A stretch of 64,000 bases of DNA from an uncultured Clostridia bacterium (lineage in GTDB: Bacteria > Bacillota > Clostridia > Oscillospirales > Oscillospiraceae): NCBI GenBank assembly GCA_947170435.1, contig CAMVTO010000006.1:1-64000 (forward strand), written 5' to 3'. Positions 52,983-61,188 of the stretch are shown here, piece by piece (within the stretch, counting starts at the first letter, position 1; each line of letters begins with the position of its first letter). Below the pieces are notes generated by a model that worked only from the letters and a program-made list of their open reading frames with translations, was not told the DNA's origin and did not search any database. The position numbers and the translations under genes are program-made.

Positions 52983-53234
52983 TTATAGGGGTTGTTTCTT
53001 GTCGTCCGGTACGCTGCCCAGCATATCAAGCAGCCCATCCGGGCGCGCAGGTTCCTTTGACGCGGCGTCCCGGTTGGCATCCGCCACCTGGAGCAGCTCG
53101 CTGCGAAGCACCGGAATATTCTTTGGCGCGTCAATGGCCAGGCGCACCCCGCCCTCGTATACGTCCATCACGGTGATTTTGATGTCATCCCCGATCAGCA
53201 GCGTCTCTCCGGCTCTCCGGCGCAGGATCAGCAT
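52983..53234 (-). CDS. csrA: RNA-binding regulator CsrA
   Basis: Translational repressor of 83 residues with the conserved MLILRRRAGETLLIGDDI start and VRLAIDAPKNIPVLR RNA-binding edge. In Bacillus CsrA blocks flagellin mRNA until FliW removes it. The tail after residue 55 is longer than in enteric CsrA, which is common in Firmicutes. It overlaps the fliW end by 7 bases and ends the flgM-csrA unit. Confidence 0.95.
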   Translation of the reverse strand: MLILRRRAGETLLIGDDIKITVMDVYEGGVRLAIDAPKNIPVLRSELLQVADANRDAASKEPARPDGLLDMLGSVPDDKKQPL

Positions 53235-53677
53235 TTCTTCAACCTCCGCTCCTCAAACTCGGCAAGCCTGTGCCGCATATCCCACGTCTCGTCCTCCAGA
53301 ATCGCCTGGATGCCACGGCGGGTATCCGGGTTGATGGCAAGCGGGCACTTCATATTGACGGTGGTCTCCCCCACCGGCTGCTTCACCGTGCAAAGCACAT
53401 AATAGTAAAGGTCCTCGCTCTTCTCTACCTTCAGCTCCTTCAGCTCATCGTCAGAGAGCACCGGCGCATACTCGGGATCCAGAGAGAACGGGTGCATCAG
53501 CGTAAACGCGAGGCTCGGCGTTTTGACGCTCTGCAGGCTGAACATCGTGCCCGCGGCGGAGAACGGAAGAAGCAGGTACTCCTTTTCGTCCTCAAAGCCA
53601 AACAGGCCCTTGTCAAAAATCAAAAGCTCGTCTTTCGTATAATCGATCTCGCCAAAATACTTCGTATTCGTCTTCAA
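53228..53677 (-). CDS. fliW: Flagellar assembly factor FliW
   Basis: Protein of 149 residues that binds and inhibits CsrA and is released when it binds flagellin. Conserved stretches are visible (IFDKGLFGFEDEKEYLLLPF and NPDTRRGIQAI). The start is TTG, 8 bases after GGGAGG. It lies directly upstream of csrA with overlapping ends, so the pair is made together. Confidence 0.94.
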   Translation of the reverse strand: MKTNTKYFGEIDYTKDELLIFDKGLFGFEDEKEYLLLPFSAAGTMFSLQSVKTPSLAFTLMHPFSLDPEYAPVLSDDELKELKVEKSEDLYYYVLCTVKQPVGETTVNMKCPLAINPDTRRGIQAILEDETWDMRHRLAEFEERRLKKC

Positions 53678-53709
53678 GAATGCATCCTCCCAACTCTATT
53701 GTCTGTGGG

Positions 53710-54345
53710 TCAAGCCTTTACATCCACCGGTTCATAGTTGGGGTCCGCGCTGCGCGGAACATAGATCGGGCCGCCCATGTACTTGAATGTGACGCTGGGC
53801 CGCTGCTCGACAATCAGTTCAATGTCGCCCGGCGTAAACTCGAAAGAACCGCGGTCAATCTTCCAGTCGAAACTCATCTTGTCCATCTCATAGCGGATCT
53901 CCATCTGGCCATCTTCCCACTCAAAGGCGAGGCCGGAGTCGATCTCCAGAGGATTCTCCTCTTCAGAAGCTGACACAGCGTTGTTGACCGGCACCTGCGG
54001 CGCGTTCTGCTGGCGCAGCTCTTGTCCGATTCTTGCGTTGAGCATGATCTGCCCCTGATCGGAGTAGGCAGAGGTCGCCTCATAAGCCGCCTGTCGATCC
54101 ATTTGCGATGCAGCGGTGACGCCCTGCGCCGTGAGCGGAGCTACCGTGCCGCGGGGTACCGCAGCGGCCTGAGAAGGCTCGAAGGTGTCAACCTGCAGCT
54201 TAATCGGGCGGCTCTTGATATCAAGGCCTTTGTCGGAGCGGGTAATCTCCATCTCGGCTGTGCCGCGGGTATACTCCAGCGAAGCGTTGGTCGTCTTCAT
54301 CCGGATCTCAATGGGAATACTCTTGATCTCAATCAACGGATACAT
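53710..54345 (-). CDS. yviE: DUF6470 (YviE-like) protein
   Basis: Protein of 211 residues in the slot of Bacillus yviE, between flgL and fliW. The N-terminal IEIRMKTTNASLEYTRG and the C-terminal RPSVTFKYMGGPIYVP regions fit the DUF6470 family. No signal peptide is seen. Its function is unknown, but the constant location in flgM-flgN-flgK-flgL-yviE-fliW-csrA points to late flagellar assembly. Confidence 0.85.
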   Translation of the reverse strand: MYPLIEIKSIPIEIRMKTTNASLEYTRGTAEMEITRSDKGLDIKSRPIKLQVDTFEPSQAAAVPRGTVAPLTAQGVTAASQMDRQAAYEATSAYSDQGQIMLNARIGQELRQQNAPQVPVNNAVSASEEENPLEIDSGLAFEWEDGQMEIRYEMDKMSFDWKIDRGSFEFTPGDIELIVEQRPSVTFKYMGGPIYVPRSADPNYEPVDVKA

Positions 54346-54385
54346 AGCAAAGCACTTCCTTTCGTGGCTTTCAAGTCATCGGTCG

Positions 54386-55711
54386 TCAGCCCATATAGTC
54401 GATCAGCGACTGCGAGAGAATGTTGGTGCCGATCCGCAGCGCCGCGTTATAGCAATACTGTGCCCAGTTCATGTTGGTGATGGCTTCCGCCATATCCAGA
54501 TCCTCAACCTCGACGATCTGTCGATCCAGCTCGCTCTTGTTGAGCTCAAGCTGCTTCAGGTTCGTATCCAGATATCTGGCATCGGCGCTGAGCTGCGTGT
54601 GCTGATCCTGGGACGCGTGGAACGTTTTCTGCAGCAAGGCCATTAACTCCTGGGCCCTTTCCCGGTCTTCTTCGCCGTTCGCGTAATTGCCGGTTTCCGG
54701 GTCTGCGTTTTTGAAAATCTCTCCCAATTCCTTGATGACCATTACAACGTTGTTGTCCTTGCCATAGCCAAGGAATTTAAGGCCGGAAATGGCGGTGTTG
54801 AATGCGCTGCCGTCGATCAGCTCGCCACGTCCGTTTTCCGTCATGCCGATGCCGATGTCCACATAGGTGGTCTCTTTGACCATGGACTGCAGTTTGGCAT
54901 AGTTTTCAGCGCCCTTTTCGTAGGTCACGCCGTTGCGCTCCTGATAGCCTTCCAGATAGCTTTTCAGCGACATGATGCGATTATGTCTGCTCATTGCGGC
55001 CTGATAATCAGGGTCGTCCTCGCTCCCGGAAGGCGATGCAAGGAACTGCCGAACCTTTTGATACTTTTCCGCCGCTTCGGGGTCGTCCGAGCCCGGATCT
55101 TCCATAAGAAGATCACTGGGCGTATCCAGGCCGGCCTCCTTCAGTTCTGCTTCCGTAATATGGAAGTCCTCCAGGCTCTTCGGCTCTTCCGTAGACACGT
55201 CGACACCGCGATAGAGAAGCCTGCTGCCGTCATCACTCCAATCGAAGGGAACGTTCTGCCCGTCCGCACCGGCAAAGACAAACTCATCGCCATACTTGGT
55301 GTTCATCATGGACACAATGTTGTCCGCCGCCTGAAGCAGTTCCTTGCCCAGCGCCGTGCGGGCCGAGCCGGACGTGTCGCTGACGCCCTCCACCGAGGCC
55401 AGGATCGAACTGAGGCCCAAGCCATAGTCACCGTTTGTCACGTCACCGTCGACAACGGCCGCCATAGCCGCGTAAGCGCTTTCATACTTGCTGATGGCAT
55501 AGTTGTTGTTGTCAATCTGATCGCCGGTGCGCCAATAGGAGCGGCGGAGACGCCATGCCTTGCTGGCAGCCGCGGGATCTTCCGCATACGTATTGAACTT
55601 GCGCTGCGTCTCAACGCCCACCATGGCGTTGCTCAGCCTCTGATTATTCTTGTTCAGGTTCGTCCGATAGGTGCGGTAGAGCCCGTTTGTCGTGATGCGA
55701 AAATTCGACAC
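54386..55711 (-). CDS. flgL: Hook-filament junction protein FlgL
   Basis: Exported junction protein of 441 residues, longer than the usual 300 or so. The N-terminal helix starts MSNFRITTNGLYRTYRTNLN, and the C-terminal helix with EVEDLDMAEAITNMNWAQYC is the flagellin-like D0/D1 end. The extra residues lie in the exposed middle. The start is GTG after GGAGGAG. It follows flgK after 30 bases. Confidence 0.93.
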   Translation of the reverse strand: MSNFRITTNGLYRTYRTNLNKNNQRLSNAMVGVETQRKFNTYAEDPAAASKAWRLRRSYWRTGDQIDNNNYAISKYESAYAAMAAVVDGDVTNGDYGLGLSSILASVEGVSDTSGSARTALGKELLQAADNIVSMMNTKYGDEFVFAGADGQNVPFDWSDDGSRLLYRGVDVSTEEPKSLEDFHITEAELKEAGLDTPSDLLMEDPGSDDPEAAEKYQKVRQFLASPSGSEDDPDYQAAMSRHNRIMSLKSYLEGYQERNGVTYEKGAENYAKLQSMVKETTYVDIGIGMTENGRGELIDGSAFNTAISGLKFLGYGKDNNVVMVIKELGEIFKNADPETGNYANGEEDRERAQELMALLQKTFHASQDQHTQLSADARYLDTNLKQLELNKSELDRQIVEVEDLDMAEAITNMNWAQYCYNAALRIGTNILSQSLIDYMG

Positions 55712-55741
55712 CCCTGTCTCCTCCTCTCACTCCGGCGGGTT

Positions 55742-57865
55742 TTACACCGCCGTGCCGTTGATCAGTTTTTCCAGCATGCCGTCGTACGTTGTCATCAAGC
55801 GGCACGCTGCGGCATAAGCCTTTTGGAACATCATCATGTTCATCGCCTCGTCATTGAGGTCGACGCCCATCGCCGCATCTCTGTCCAGATTGATCTCCTC
55901 CGCCGTCGCGGTATAGTTGCCGAGCATGGACTTGGTGATGTTCTGGTCCTTCGCCAGCGTACCGGCAATGGAGTCGGTCAGCATATCCTGGAAGGTGCCC
56001 TTAAAGAAAGTTGTGCCCTCCTTGGCCGAGCCGAACTCAAACTTGTGCGGCGAGGTCAGCATGCTGATGAAATGGTCAATGTTGCTCTGCTCCGTACTGC
56101 GCTCCTGAGCATTGGGCTCCTTGGAACGCAGGATGCGGGTCGCGCCGTGCGACCAGCCATAGGAAACAGAGATGTTGGCAGCGGTGATGTTTGAAGCATC
56201 CCGATCCACCGTGCCGCTGCTGTCGCCGCGGTCGGTAAACAGAACGCCGCCCTTGAGATCGTCGAAGTACTTATACTCGTCCTTCAGCGCGTAAATCGGA
56301 ACTCTTTTTTCGGGATCCGTCGTGATTTTTCCGTCCTTATCCAGGAAGTTGTTATCCTCATCCTGCACATAGCCGATCACATTGTTCACATCGTAGTACT
56401 TGAGCTCACTGGTGGGATTGCCCTTTTCGTCCAACACATACTCTTCGGTGGACAGCGTGTTCGCCTCGTTCATCCTCTTGGCAAATTCGCGTGCCAAAGT
56501 GTCCAGCGCCTGGCGATAATAGGGCAGGCCGCGCTTGACACCGGCGTTCGGGTCGATCTTCAGATCTTCGTCCGAGGCATACTCGCCCTCTTCGGTCAAC
56601 AGCTCGCGCATCGCCTGCAAACCGCCGGAAAGCTCCGTATCGCCGGTCTGCGTCGCCCACAGGGGATCCGCCTCAACGTCTGCAAAATCGGCATCAGACT
56701 CCTCCAGCTGCGCGCTCGTCGCTTCTGCCAGCTCAGGCTTGGCTGTAATATCGTATCTGCGAACGGAATACTTGCCTTCCTGCTCAACGACGCCAAAGCG
56801 ATACGTTTCGCCGTTCTCGCCCGCAAGATACTGTGTATCGCTGTTGAGCATCGCGGCGATTTTTTCCGCCGTTTCCGCCGTTTTATAGGTCGCGTCCGCC
56901 GACAAGTCAGCGTCTTCGCCCAGGGGCGTGAGGCTCCGCATACCGATCATTGTCAGGGTGTTGGGTTCCTTCGGATCCGCGTTGCCGAGGGCACTGGTCA
57001 GCCGCGAAATATCAATGCCAAGCGTTTCCTCGTCGCGGATGGAAATCTGTGCGCCGTAAACGCCGTCAATCAGCGTATACTCCTTCTCGCCGGGGTCGCC
57101 GCTGGTCTTGATGACCATCTTCTCGACCTCAGCGCCGTTGCCAATCTGCTCCATTTCGTAGGTCACATGGATGCCGATCTGTTCAGACAGCTTATCAATG
57201 AGCAGGTTGCGCTCGTCGCGCTGCACCAGCGCGTCCGTGCCGAAGATCTCGCTCTTGCGGATCGAGGTGTTCAAATCGCGGATCTTAGTGAGCGTCGCAT
57301 TCACGGTGTCGATGTTATCGCGAAATTCCGCCCGCAAATTCTCATCGAGGGTTTGCAGCTTTTTCGCGTAATCGTTGAACTGTACGGTAATGGCCTCAGC
57401 CGCCTCGCGCACCAGCGCGTCTGTGCCGTCCTGTCCGACATTTTGCGGCTGGGAAAGGTTTTCCATCTGCTGGATCAGGTCGTTGAACCGGGCCTCCAGC
57501 ACGCCTTCGCCGTCTTCTCCCTTGGCGACTTCGTCAAAAACCTCGGCGACCTGATTGAGGCCGTTGATCTTGGTCTCCATCTCGCCGACCTTCGTCATCT
57601 CATTGCGATAGCGGATGTCGAGATACTGGTCGCGGAGCTGATTGACACCCGTCGCCAGCACGCCGCCGTTTTCACGCACAGAGTACTTGGTGATGAAGCG
57701 GTCACCGGCCCCGTAGTACATCGCCTTCTGATCCAGAGCCTGACGGCTGTAGCCTTCGGTATTGATGTTGGAAATATTGTTGCCGGTCACGTTCAGCGCC
57801 TGCTGGGACACATAGATGCCAAGGCGCGCCATGGTAAACGTTCCGAATGTCGACAGACTGCTCAT
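55742..57865 (-). CDS. flgK: Hook-filament junction protein FlgK
   Basis: Exported junction protein of 707 residues. N-terminal SQQALNVTGNNISNINTEGY and the C-terminal DEAMNMMMFQKAYAAACRLM are conserved. The variable middle, surface-exposed region is enlarged compared with Bacillus FlgK (about 500 residues). It lies between flgN and flgL in the normal order. Confidence 0.95.
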   Translation of the reverse strand: MSSLSTFGTFTMARLGIYVSQQALNVTGNNISNINTEGYSRQALDQKAMYYGAGDRFITKYSVRENGGVLATGVNQLRDQYLDIRYRNEMTKVGEMETKINGLNQVAEVFDEVAKGEDGEGVLEARFNDLIQQMENLSQPQNVGQDGTDALVREAAEAITVQFNDYAKKLQTLDENLRAEFRDNIDTVNATLTKIRDLNTSIRKSEIFGTDALVQRDERNLLIDKLSEQIGIHVTYEMEQIGNGAEVEKMVIKTSGDPGEKEYTLIDGVYGAQISIRDEETLGIDISRLTSALGNADPKEPNTLTMIGMRSLTPLGEDADLSADATYKTAETAEKIAAMLNSDTQYLAGENGETYRFGVVEQEGKYSVRRYDITAKPELAEATSAQLEESDADFADVEADPLWATQTGDTELSGGLQAMRELLTEEGEYASDEDLKIDPNAGVKRGLPYYRQALDTLAREFAKRMNEANTLSTEEYVLDEKGNPTSELKYYDVNNVIGYVQDEDNNFLDKDGKITTDPEKRVPIYALKDEYKYFDDLKGGVLFTDRGDSSGTVDRDASNITAANISVSYGWSHGATRILRSKEPNAQERSTEQSNIDHFISMLTSPHKFEFGSAKEGTTFFKGTFQDMLTDSIAGTLAKDQNITKSMLGNYTATAEEINLDRDAAMGVDLNDEAMNMMMFQKAYAAACRLMTTYDGMLEKLINGTAV

Positions 57866-57895
57866 AGGTCCGCAGCTCCTTTCCCTCGGCGCTTG

Positions 57896-58333
57896 TTATG
57901 CCCGGATATCTGCGATGGTTCCGCTGCCGAGGGGGGCATCCGCCTCGTCAGCCATCATGCGTTCGATCTGGTGGAGATTGCACTCCAAAGTGGTGCGCGC
58001 CACATCCGACGCGCTGCGATAGAGGTCATATCGGTCGCGGAGTCTGCCGGCGGCATCGCGTGCCTCCTGCTGCAGCTCCTCCGGACAATGCTGCGCGAGG
58101 CCGGAGAGCGTCACGTTCTCCAGCCCAATGGCAGCGAGCAGCTTGTCGCGCTTTTTGTCCATTGCGCGCAGGCTCAGGCCCAGTGCCTGCTCCCGCTTCA
58201 TGCAGTCGTCCACAGCGAGCAGATCGTCGCGGCGCACCGCGACGGTCTTCTCTTTAGCAAGCTCCGTCAGCTGATCCAACGTCTTGCCCAGCTGGTCCAT
58301 GAACGCAAAGTACTCCCGATAGGCCTCGTACAT
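57896..58333 (-). CDS. flgN: Flagellar chaperone FlgN
   Basis: Helical protein of 145 residues, chaperone for FlgK and FlgL. Its pattern (LGKTLDQLTELAKEKTVAVR, two long helices) and its place between flgM and flgK match FlgN (Bacillus YvyG). Start ATG is 9 bases after GGAGG and 1 base after the flgM stop. Confidence 0.88.
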   Translation of the reverse strand: MYEAYREYFAFMDQLGKTLDQLTELAKEKTVAVRRDDLLAVDDCMKREQALGLSLRAMDKKRDKLLAAIGLENVTLSGLAQHCPEELQQEARDAAGRLRDRYDLYRSASDVARTTLECNLHQIERMMADEADAPLGSGTIADIRA

Positions 58334-58334
58334 G

Positions 58335-58643
58335 TCAGATGGCCTCCATTAAGAGCATCTTGCGGGCCGTTTCGCGCGCGTCGACCTTGTAGGTGCCGTT
58401 TTGCACCTGCTCGCGCAGCGCAGCCACCTGGCCCGACGTCGTCGCCGTGCGCACCTCGTTCGAGAGCCTGCCGCGCAGCTCCATTTCATAGCTGCTGCGC
58501 ATGCCGTCACCTTTGGAGAGCATAATGCTGTCGAACCGACGCTCGTTGCTGCTTCTTTGCACTTTTTTTGTTCCGCCGTTTTGTCCCTGATAGACACGCC
58601 CGGCGGTCTCCGCAGCGGAGATATTGGCTCCCGGGATTCTCAT
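58335..58643 (-). CDS. flgM: Anti-sigma-28 factor FlgM
   Basis: Protein of 102 residues that binds FliA and is exported once the hook is complete. The C-terminal half shows the FlgM pattern SIMLSKGD, then VAALREQVQNGTYKVDARETARKML. Start ATG is 9 bases after AAAGGAGG. It begins the flgM-csrA unit, as in Bacillus. Confidence 0.92.
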   Translation of the reverse strand: MRIPGANISAAETAGRVYQGQNGGTKKVQRSSNERRFDSIMLSKGDGMRSSYEMELRGRLSNEVRTATTSGQVAALREQVQNGTYKVDARETARKMLLMEAI

Positions 58644-58705
58644 CCTCGAACGCCTCCTTTTTCAAGGTTAAAGACCTGTTCCTTGCTTTTGGTTCTTCAA
58701 CACTA

Positions 58706-58731
58706 TCATCGGATGGTAAATCAAAAAATTA
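58706..58731 (-). promoter_or_regulatory. Candidate sigma-28 promoter of flgM-csrA
   Basis: Minus-strand TAAT (58728-58731), 14-base spacer, TCCGATGA (58706-58713). The core CCGAT matches GCCGATAT but the box is imperfect. Placement between cheB and flgM, about 65 bases before flgM, is sensible. Confidence 0.5.
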
Positions 58732-58747
58732 ATAGCGCAGGGGGAAA

Positions 58748-59806
58748 TTATTTCGACTTGAGATGGCGCAGCAACGCCCCCGCAATATCCTTACAGGGCG
58801 CCTGCACCATAACCGCGCCGATATCGTGGGCAACGCCGGGCATACCGTAGACCACGCTGGTCTCCTTGTCCTGACCGATGGTGTATGCGCCCTTCTTGCG
58901 CATTTCCAGCAGACCCTTCGCGCCATCCGCGCCCATGCCGGTCATAATGATGCCGACCATCTTGCACTGGACGTTCTGCGCCATCGAATAGAACAGCACG
59001 TCCACCGACGGGCGGTGACCGCTGACCTTCTCGCCGGGCTTGCACTCCACGCGATATCCTCCCAAGGGTGAGCGGACGACCCGCATCTGGAGATCCGCCG
59101 GGGCGATGAGCGCGAGACCGCGCTTGATCTCGTCGCCATCCTTCGCCTCGCGCACCTCCATCTTGCAGAGCTTGTTGAGGCGGTCGGCGTACATCTTGGT
59201 GAAGCCTGTGGGCATGTGCTGGGTGATGACCATGCCGGGGATATCCGCCGGCAGGCGCTTCATGACCTCCAGCGTCGCCTCTGTACCGCCGGTGGAGGCG
59301 CCGAGGCCGATGATAATGCGTCCGGAGATCGCGGTGCCCAGATCCGGCGCGGCGATAGTGGTCGGGGTGTTGGCCGCCGCCGCCTTTGCCGAAAAGCTGT
59401 GCGGCTGCACCTTCGCCTGGGACGCAATCTGCACCTTCTGCGCCAGCGTGGAGATAAACATGTCGTTGCTCTGAGTGGCGTCCGGCTTGCGGACAAAGTC
59501 TACCGCGCCGGCGTGCAGAGCGTCGAACACGCCGATGTTAATGGACGAGCAGAGCACCACCGGCAGCGGATGCTCCGGCAGGAACTGCTTGAGAAAATCC
59601 ATACCCGTCATGCCCGGCATCTGCACGTCGAGCGTCATGACGTCGGGATTGAGCTGCCTGACCTTGCCCTTGGCGTCGACCGCGTTGATGGCATAGCCGA
59701 CAACCTCGATGTTTGGGTACTTGTTCAGCCCGTCGATGATGAGCTTGCGCGCCAGAATGGAATCGTCTACCACCAGCACGCGAATCTTTTTTGTTGCGAT
59801 AGCCAT
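58748..59806 (-). CDS. cheB: Chemoreceptor methylesterase CheB
   Basis: Methylesterase/deamidase of 352 residues. The N-terminal receiver domain has phospho-acceptor Asp60 (LDVQMPGMTG). The C-terminal esterase shows Ser in GASTGGTEA, His in TQHMPTGF and Asp in MTGMGADGA, the full catalytic triad. It is the last gene of cheA-cheW-cheR-cheB. Start ATG follows CGGAGG. Confidence 0.96.
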   Translation of the reverse strand: MAIATKKIRVLVVDDSILARKLIIDGLNKYPNIEVVGYAINAVDAKGKVRQLNPDVMTLDVQMPGMTGMDFLKQFLPEHPLPVVLCSSINIGVFDALHAGAVDFVRKPDATQSNDMFISTLAQKVQIASQAKVQPHSFSAKAAAANTPTTIAAPDLGTAISGRIIIGLGASTGGTEATLEVMKRLPADIPGMVITQHMPTGFTKMYADRLNKLCKMEVREAKDGDEIKRGLALIAPADLQMRVVRSPLGGYRVECKPGEKVSGHRPSVDVLFYSMAQNVQCKMVGIIMTGMGADGAKGLLEMRKKGAYTIGQDKETSVVYGMPGVAHDIGAVMVQAPCKDIAGALLRHLKSK

Positions 59807-59823
59807 GGGAACCTCCGCTCAGA

Positions 59824-60639
59824 TTATTTCTGGAAAATCGCCGATGTGCAGCGCTTCCACTTCGTATCGGGCGGCAGGTTTTCAGACAGGCTGATGATCA
59901 GGTAGCCGCCGGGAACGGTGGCGTCATACATGCGGTTGATGAGTGCCGTCTTCGTGGGCTGATCGAAGTAGATCATCACGTTTCGGCAGAAGATCACGTC
60001 GAACTTGCGCTTGAACTGGATCGGATCCATCAGGTTAAACTGGCGGAAGATCACGTTCTCCTTGACCTTCGGCGCGATCTGATAGCGGTCGCCCGTGGCA
60101 GGCTTGAAGTACTCGCGCTTCCAGTGATTGGGCATATTCTCCGGCAGCTGATAGATGCCGCGCTGCGCCTTTGCCAGCACGTCCACGCTCAGGTCGGTGG
60201 CCAGCATACGGGTATCCCACTCCTTCCAGTGCGCGCCGAAGTAGTCCATCATATACATCGTGACGTTGTACGGCTCCTCGCCGGAGGAGCAGGCGGCGCT
60301 CCAGATCGAGAGGATCTTGTCGCGCTTATGTCTCGCGGTGATCTCCGGCAGGATCTTTTTCACATAGTAGTCAAAGGACTCGGTCTCACGCTGAAAGTAG
60401 GTATAGTTGGTAGTAAGCTTGCTCAGCAGTTCGTTGATGTCGTCGCCGCTGCCCTTGGTCAGCAGATAGTCGACGTAGCTCTTGAAATCGTCGTAACCCT
60501 TGTTCTTGATCACGCCGGAAAGGCGGCTGTTGATCAGCTGGCGCTTGGCGTGAAGGTCGATGCCGTAGTTGCTCTGGACAAATTTGACCATGCGGTTAAA
60601 GTCGGCATCGGAAATAAGGATTTCTTTCTCGTTGCTCAT
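59824..60639 (-). CDS. cheR: Chemoreceptor methyltransferase CheR
   Basis: SAM-dependent glutamate methyltransferase of 271 residues that methylates chemoreceptors. The SAM-binding region IWSAACSSGEEPYNVTMYM and the FCRNVMIYFD motif are clear. It sits between cheW and cheB. The usual receptor-tethering beta-subdomain may be present but cannot be judged by eye. Confidence 0.96.
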   Translation of the reverse strand: MSNEKEILISDADFNRMVKFVQSNYGIDLHAKRQLINSRLSGVIKNKGYDDFKSYVDYLLTKGSGDDINELLSKLTTNYTYFQRETESFDYYVKKILPEITARHKRDKILSIWSAACSSGEEPYNVTMYMMDYFGAHWKEWDTRMLATDLSVDVLAKAQRGIYQLPENMPNHWKREYFKPATGDRYQIAPKVKENVIFRQFNLMDPIQFKRKFDVIFCRNVMIYFDQPTKTALINRMYDATVPGGYLIISLSENLPPDTKWKRCTSAIFQK

Positions 60640-60676
60640 GGATCTTTCCTGATTCCCTTTCTATCTATCCCTTGAA

Positions 60677-61159
60677 TTATTCGCTCATGCGGATCAGCGC
60701 CGGAGCATCCAGCAGCATGACCGTGCTCGTACCGCCCGGAATAGTACACATACCGTTGACCATCGGGTGCTCGTTCTGCGCCGGCACCGGCAGGATCGCG
60801 GACCTGGGGATGTCGACCATGCGATCCACGGTGTCAACCAGAATACCAACACTCGTGCCTTCAATGTCGAGGATAATGGCGCAGGGGTCCTCCTCCGGCC
60901 AGCGGCCAAGCAGCAGACGGAAGTCAATGATGGGCACCACAGCGCCGCGCAGGTTGATAACGCCGGCGATATACTCCGGCACCATCGGCACGCGGGTGAT
61001 GTCCACGCTGGTAAAAATCTCGCTGACGTAGTCCGTGCTCATGGCGTAAAGGATGTTGCTGGAGCGGAAGATCAAGTACTTGGCCTCGTCCTGCTCATGC
61101 ACCTTGTCGGACAGTGCGCTCTCGATATCTGCGTCTCTCTGGAACAGTTCTTCTGACAT
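60677..61159 (-). CDS. cheW: Chemotaxis coupling protein CheW
   Basis: SH3-like adaptor of 160 residues linking receptors to CheA. The conserved VINLRGAVVPIIDFRLLLG is present. It lies between cheA and cheR. CheV in the other operon supplies a second adaptor. Confidence 0.95.
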   Translation of the reverse strand: MSEELFQRDADIESALSDKVHEQDEAKYLIFRSSNILYAMSTDYVSEIFTSVDITRVPMVPEYIAGVINLRGAVVPIIDFRLLLGRWPEEDPCAIILDIEGTSVGILVDTVDRMVDIPRSAILPVPAQNEHPMVNGMCTIPGGTSTVMLLDAPALIRMSE

Positions 61160-61188
61160 ATCGTTTACTCTCCTTTACTCATGCGAAC